DNA from: a bacterium
Lineage (GTDB): Bacteria; Arandabacterota; Arandabacteria; Arandabacterales; JALGWA01
NCBI GenBank assembly: GCA_025774425.1
Contig: JALGWA010000040.1
Coordinates: 1-8,243, forward strand
Reading direction: 5' to 3'
DNA length: 8,243 bases
The notes beneath the pieces are model-generated. The model saw only the letters and a program-made list of their open reading frames with translations. It was not told where the DNA came from and did not search any database. Made by a program: the position numbers and the translations under genes. This document shows, piece after piece, positions 5,684 to 8,243 of this stretch (positions are counted from its first letter, which is position 1; each line of letters opens with the position of its first letter).

Positions 5684-7567
5684 ATGAGAACAGGCATGAG
5701 GATTGCGGTTTCACTGCTCGCGCTCATCGCGATCGGCCACGCGGCGCTGGCTTATGACGAAGCGCTGGTCGCGAAGTTCGGGACCGAAAGGCCTGCGGTT
5801 CTGGGGGCGACGGCGTCACCGACCAGCTGTGTAGGCGTAACTTCCGGCTATACGATAGGCGACCTGTGGTACCCCGGCGTTTACAGCATCGGGCTGGCGC
5901 TCTACTCGGGCTACTATCCCGGGTCGAGCCAGGAGCAGCAGATCTTCCAGTCCGGGCTGTGGATAGGCGGCTACGCCGACGACAACGAGGCGGGCGACCC
6001 CTGGGTCGCCGCGGCGACGTTCGACCAGCTGGACTTCTACATCTATGATACGGTCTGCAGCGGTTTCGCGTTCGCCCAGCCGGGCCAGAGCAACCTGGAC
6101 GCGGAGAGCGAATTCGACACCGGCTACTCTCCGCGCGACCTCGGCGTCAGGGTCACGACCCGCTACATGATGTGGGAGGACCCGCGCTACGACGACTTCA
6201 TCGTCATAAGGGTCGATCTCGAATTCTCCAAGGACCTGAGTCACTTCTGGTTCGGCTGGATGAGCGACTGCGACATCGGCAACAACAGCCTCAAGGATTA
6301 CCACTACGACGACCTCGCCGCCTACGATGAGGTCAGGGGTGTCGCCTACATGTACGACGACGACGGCGACCCGGCGATAATCGGCGACCCGTCGAGCGGG
6401 CTTCTCTCGGCCCAGCACGTCGGCCACGTGCTCCTGTCGGCGCCGCCCCCGGGCGGTCCGGTGACGGAGACCCCGACGGCATCGGTGGCCTGGGAGACGT
6501 TCAACTGGTGGGACTGGAACAATGACGTGACGGGGCAGGCCGCGGCATACGACAGGCTCGCGGCCGGCACCATAAAGCACTACCCGCCGGACACCCCGTT
6601 CGACTACAGGATACTGACGGGCATCGGGCCCTATGAAGCCGCTGCCGGCGACAGGGCGACGTTCTACATGGCCGTGGTTTTCGGGCAGGGCTTCGACGAC
6701 AGCTACTGGAAAAGGATCGGGGGGGGCTCGCCCGACATGGGCACGCTGGTCGACCATGTGGAGGCCGCCAAGGAGCTGTTCGCCAACGGGCTCCGGATCG
6801 ACGACCCGGCGCCGAGTGCACCCGTGCTCGATGAACCGCAGCTGACGGGCAGGGTGGTCGGTTTGGCGTGGCGGTCGGATTCCGAGGAGGACGACGACTT
6901 CCGAGGCTACAGGGTTTACAAGAGCTACGTCTCGAACACCGGCCCCTGGGACCTGATCCGCGATTTCAGCGGAAGGCCCTACGTAAACGCCACGGCCGAC
7001 ACCGTCAAGATCGGCTTTCCGGCCTTCTACTGCGTCACGGCATATGACGCCGGTGAGAACGAGACGACGAAGGGCGGATGGAGCGTCAAGACGCTGACCG
7101 GCGTGGTCGCGACGACGCTGCCCACCGACTGGAGCGGCGACTGCGAGTCGGACTGCGAGGAGCACTGCCAGGGCTGCGAGGAATGCTATCAGAACTGCAT
7201 GAAGGAATGCATGAAAGAGAGGAAGTCGCGCGCGCTGGGCAACATACTCGTCGCGCCCAATCCGTACCGGGGCAGCGCCGACTGGGAGAGGAACGACTAC
7301 GAGGGCACCATCATGTTCCAGAACCTGCCCAAGCGCTGCACCATATACATCTACTCCCTCACGGGCGAGCTCGTGAACACGGTTTACCACAACACTCCCG
7401 GCGACGAGACCCCTGACCCGGAAGGCAGCGAGACCGGCGGCGAGAGGTGGAACATGCTCAGCCGCAACAACATGTCGATAGCGAGCGGGATGTATATCTA
7501 CCGGGTCGTCAGCGAGGACTACGGGGAAGCGGTGGGCAAGTTCGCCGTCATACGCGGCAAGCGCTAG
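5684..7567 (+). CDS. Secreted protein with Fn3-like, Cys-rich and type IX-like C-terminal sorting domains; function unknown
   Basis: This 627-aa protein starts at ATG 5684, with GGAGG 5673-5677 and a 6-nt spacer. A signal peptide covers residues 1-23 (cleavage after ALA). Residues about 45-370 form a large domain I cannot name. It is rich in Gly, Trp, Tyr and Asp, with SGLWIGGYADD (90-100), an FGWMSDCDIGN patch (190-200) and an acidic YDDDGDP patch (224-230) that could bind calcium. A fibronectin-III-like domain lies at about 378-470 (SAPVLDEP, FRGYRVYKS, FYCVTAYDAGEN). Residues 487-509 contain seven regularly spaced cysteines. The C-terminus (about 518-627) resembles FlgD-like Ig / type IX sorting domains: ILVAPNPYRG, then TIYIYSLTGELV, then ASGMYIYRVVSEDYGEAVGKFAVI. 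It lies between the receptor and the PorV/PorQ gene, so surface export and partnership with the receptor are inferred. No catalytic motif is recognised. Confidence 0.8.
   Translation: MRTGMRIAVSLLALIAIGHAALAYDEALVAKFGTERPAVLGATASPTSCVGVTSGYTIGDLWYPGVYSIGLALYSGYYPGSSQEQQIFQSGLWIGGYADDNEAGDPWVAAATFDQLDFYIYDTVCSGFAFAQPGQSNLDAESEFDTGYSPRDLGVRVTTRYMMWEDPRYDDFIVIRVDLEFSKDLSHFWFGWMSDCDIGNNSLKDYHYDDLAAYDEVRGVAYMYDDDGDPAIIGDPSSGLLSAQHVGHVLLSAPPPGGPVTETPTASVAWETFNWWDWNNDVTGQAAAYDRLAAGTIKHYPPDTPFDYRILTGIGPYEAAAGDRATFYMAVVFGQGFDDSYWKRIGGGSPDMGTLVDHVEAAKELFANGLRIDDPAPSAPVLDEPQLTGRVVGLAWRSDSEEDDDFRGYRVYKSYVSNTGPWDLIRDFSGRPYVNATADTVKIGFPAFYCVTAYDAGENETTKGGWSVKTLTGVVATTLPTDWSGDCESDCEEHCQGCEECYQNCMKECMKERKSRALGNILVAPNPYRGSADWERNDYEGTIMFQNLPKRCTIYIYSLTGELVNTVYHNTPGDETPDPEGSETGGERWNMLSRNNMSIASGMYIYRVVSEDYGEAVGKFAVIRGKR
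7142..7210 (+). other. Seven-cysteine segment encoded within the secreted protein
   Basis: Residues 487-509 of the secreted protein contain Cys487, 491, 495, 498, 501, 505 and 509. The spacing is C-x3-C-x3-C-x2-C-x2-C-x3-C-x3-C, which reads the same from either end. Steps of 4, 4, 3, 3, 4 and 4 average 3.67 residues, close to the 3.6 of an alpha-helix, so all seven could lie on one helix face. Intervening residues are mostly acidic (Glu, Asp) or His, Gln, Lys and Asn. It links the Fn3-like domain to the sorting domain. No named motif that I know matches it. Metal binding or a disulfide-linked oligomerisation hinge are possibilities. Confidence 0.8.
7235..7564 (+). other. C-terminal FlgD-like Ig / type IX sorting domain of the secreted protein
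   Basis: Residues 518-627 show the pattern of C-terminal sorting domains used for type IX export and surface attachment. APNPYRG opens the domain, a beta-strand region follows (YIYSLTGELVNTVY), then SGMYIYRV and a final basic-ended strand (GKFAVIRGKR). A Glu/Gly/Pro-rich loop (about 572-588) is inserted before the ERWNMLSRNN segment. The resemblance is to both FlgD-like Ig and type A sorting domains, which intergrade. In cultured Bacteroidetes this domain is removed after export; whether that happens here is unknown. Confidence 0.65.
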
Positions 7568-7588
7568 AGACCTAAGGAGGACCTGGCC

Positions 7589-8243
7589 ATGATGAAAGTG
7601 ACAGCACTGGTCGCGCTGGGAATCCTGTTCGCGGCGGCCGGCACTTCGTCTGCGGCTGTCGACAGAGTCGGCAGTTCCAGCGCGCTGTTTCTCAAGATCG
7701 GCATAGACTCGAGGGGAGTCGCCATGGGTGAGGCCTATGCGGCCAGCGTGGCCGGCGCGCCCTCGGTGTTCAGCAACCCCGCGGGGCTGGCGTCTCTCGG
7801 CGGCAAGGAGGTCTTCGTAAGCGACGCCGAGTGGCTGGCCGACATCAGACTGATTGGCGGCGCCTATGCGTTCAAGTACAAGGAACTCGGCACCTTCGCC
7901 TTCAGCGTCCTGACGGCGGACTACGGTGAGATGCCGCTCGTCAGCGAGCACACGTCCGACGTGGCCTCGGGCACCTTCTCGGCGAGAGACATCGCGGTGG
8001 GGCTGACCTTCGCCAAGAAATGGACGGACATGCTCCATGTCGGGGGCACGTTCAAGTACATAGACCAGAGAGTCTACGAGTACAGCGCGAGGGGCGTCGC
8101 CTTCGATTTCGGCACGGTCTATTACACCGGCTTCAACACGCTGCGGCTGGCGATGGCGACCACGAACTTCGGCCCGGACCTGACCTACGACGGGTCGTAC
8201 GTCGATAAGTATTACATCGGTACTTCGCATATAGAGGAGGAGA
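7589..8243 (+). CDS. PorV/PorQ-family outer-membrane beta-barrel protein (3' truncated by window end)
   Basis: An open frame of 218 codons runs off the right edge without a stop. ATG 7589 (followed at once by a second ATG at 7592) has an ideal AAGGAGG at 7574-7580 with an 8-nt spacer. The protein has a signal peptide (residues 1 to about 23, cleaved near SSAA). Next comes the hallmark N-terminal region of the PorV/PorQ group at about 33-70, with LFLKIGIDSRGVAMGEAY and VFSNPAGLASL. Alternating beta strands follow (GGAYAFKYKELGTFAFSVLTADYG, DIAVGLTFAKKW, LHVGGTFKYI). Full members are usually about 300-400 aa, so roughly half is visible. PorV shuttles type IX cargo to the attachment complex in Bacteroidetes, but many paralogues in FCB candidate phyla have unknown roles. 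It lies 21 nt after the sorting-domain protein, consistent with a shared operon and a possible role in that protein's display. Confidence 0.85.
   Translation, partial: MMKVTALVALGILFAAAGTSSAAVDRVGSSSALFLKIGIDSRGVAMGEAYAASVAGAPSVFSNPAGLASLGGKEVFVSDAEWLADIRLIGGAYAFKYKELGTFAFSVLTADYGEMPLVSEHTSDVASGTFSARDIAVGLTFAKKWTDMLHVGGTFKYIDQRVYEYSARGVAFDFGTVYYTGFNTLRLAMATTNFGPDLTYDGSYVDKYYIGTSHIEEE

Noticed and set aside
5816..8230. Long antisense open frame opposite the secreted protein and PorV-like gene
   Set aside because: It spans two real genes and their intergenic gap, has no domain signature, and its composition is that of a reverse-complement shadow.
1..8243. tRNA/rRNA genes, CRISPR arrays, insertion sequences or long repeats
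   Set aside because: None seen on reading. Almost all of the window is accounted for by protein-coding genes, and the one long gap contains no repeat or RNA-gene signature.

Overview
The window is GC-rich and densely coding, with all genes on the + strand. It appears to come from an uncultured member of the Fibrobacteres-Chlorobi-Bacteroidetes (FCB) side of the bacterial tree. The grounds are a PorV/PorQ-family outer-membrane protein, a secreted protein with a type IX-like C-terminal sorting domain, and a TonB-dependent receptor with a carboxypeptidase-regulatory-like N-terminal domain. High GC with frequent AGG/AGA arginine and ATA isoleucine codons argues against ordinary Bacteroidetes. It would fit high-GC candidate phyla such as Krumholzibacteriota, Eisenbacteria or Latescibacterota, but the phylum is inference and cannot be settled here.

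Region 1 (1-2932) is a tightly packed operon. The tail of an unidentified gene ends 5 nt before a YkfC-like NlpC/P60 endopeptidase with two SH3-like domains and no signal peptide. That gene overlaps a DUF1611 protein (DgcN-like, P-loop) by 25 nt. The DUF1611 stop overlaps the GTG start of an enolase-superfamily dipeptide epimerase in a 4-nt GTGA junction. The peptidase and epimerase fit cytoplasmic recycling of murein peptides: L-Ala-D-Glu is released and then epimerised to L-Ala-L-Glu. The DUF1611 member raises the alternative or added possibility of a D-glutamate route through N-acetyl-D-glutamate (DgcN/DgcA).

Region 2 (2933-3061) is the only sizeable intergenic gap. It is AT-richer than its surroundings and contains a perfect TATAAT with a weak -35, so it probably carries the promoter of the second operon. 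No convincing terminator is visible.

Region 3 (3062 to the window end) is a second operon with gaps of 15 and 21 nt. It encodes an 868-aa TonB-dependent receptor, a 627-aa exported protein of unknown function, and a PorV/PorQ-family protein cut off by the window edge. The 627-aa protein has a large N-terminal domain, a fibronectin-III-like domain, a seven-cysteine segment and a sorting domain. All three have signal peptides and should sit in or on the outer membrane. The arrangement suggests a receptor, a surface-exposed partner and an outer-membrane protein related to type IX shuttle/attachment factors. The most unusual local feature is the cysteine segment, whose seven cysteines have symmetric spacing and would line one face of a helix.
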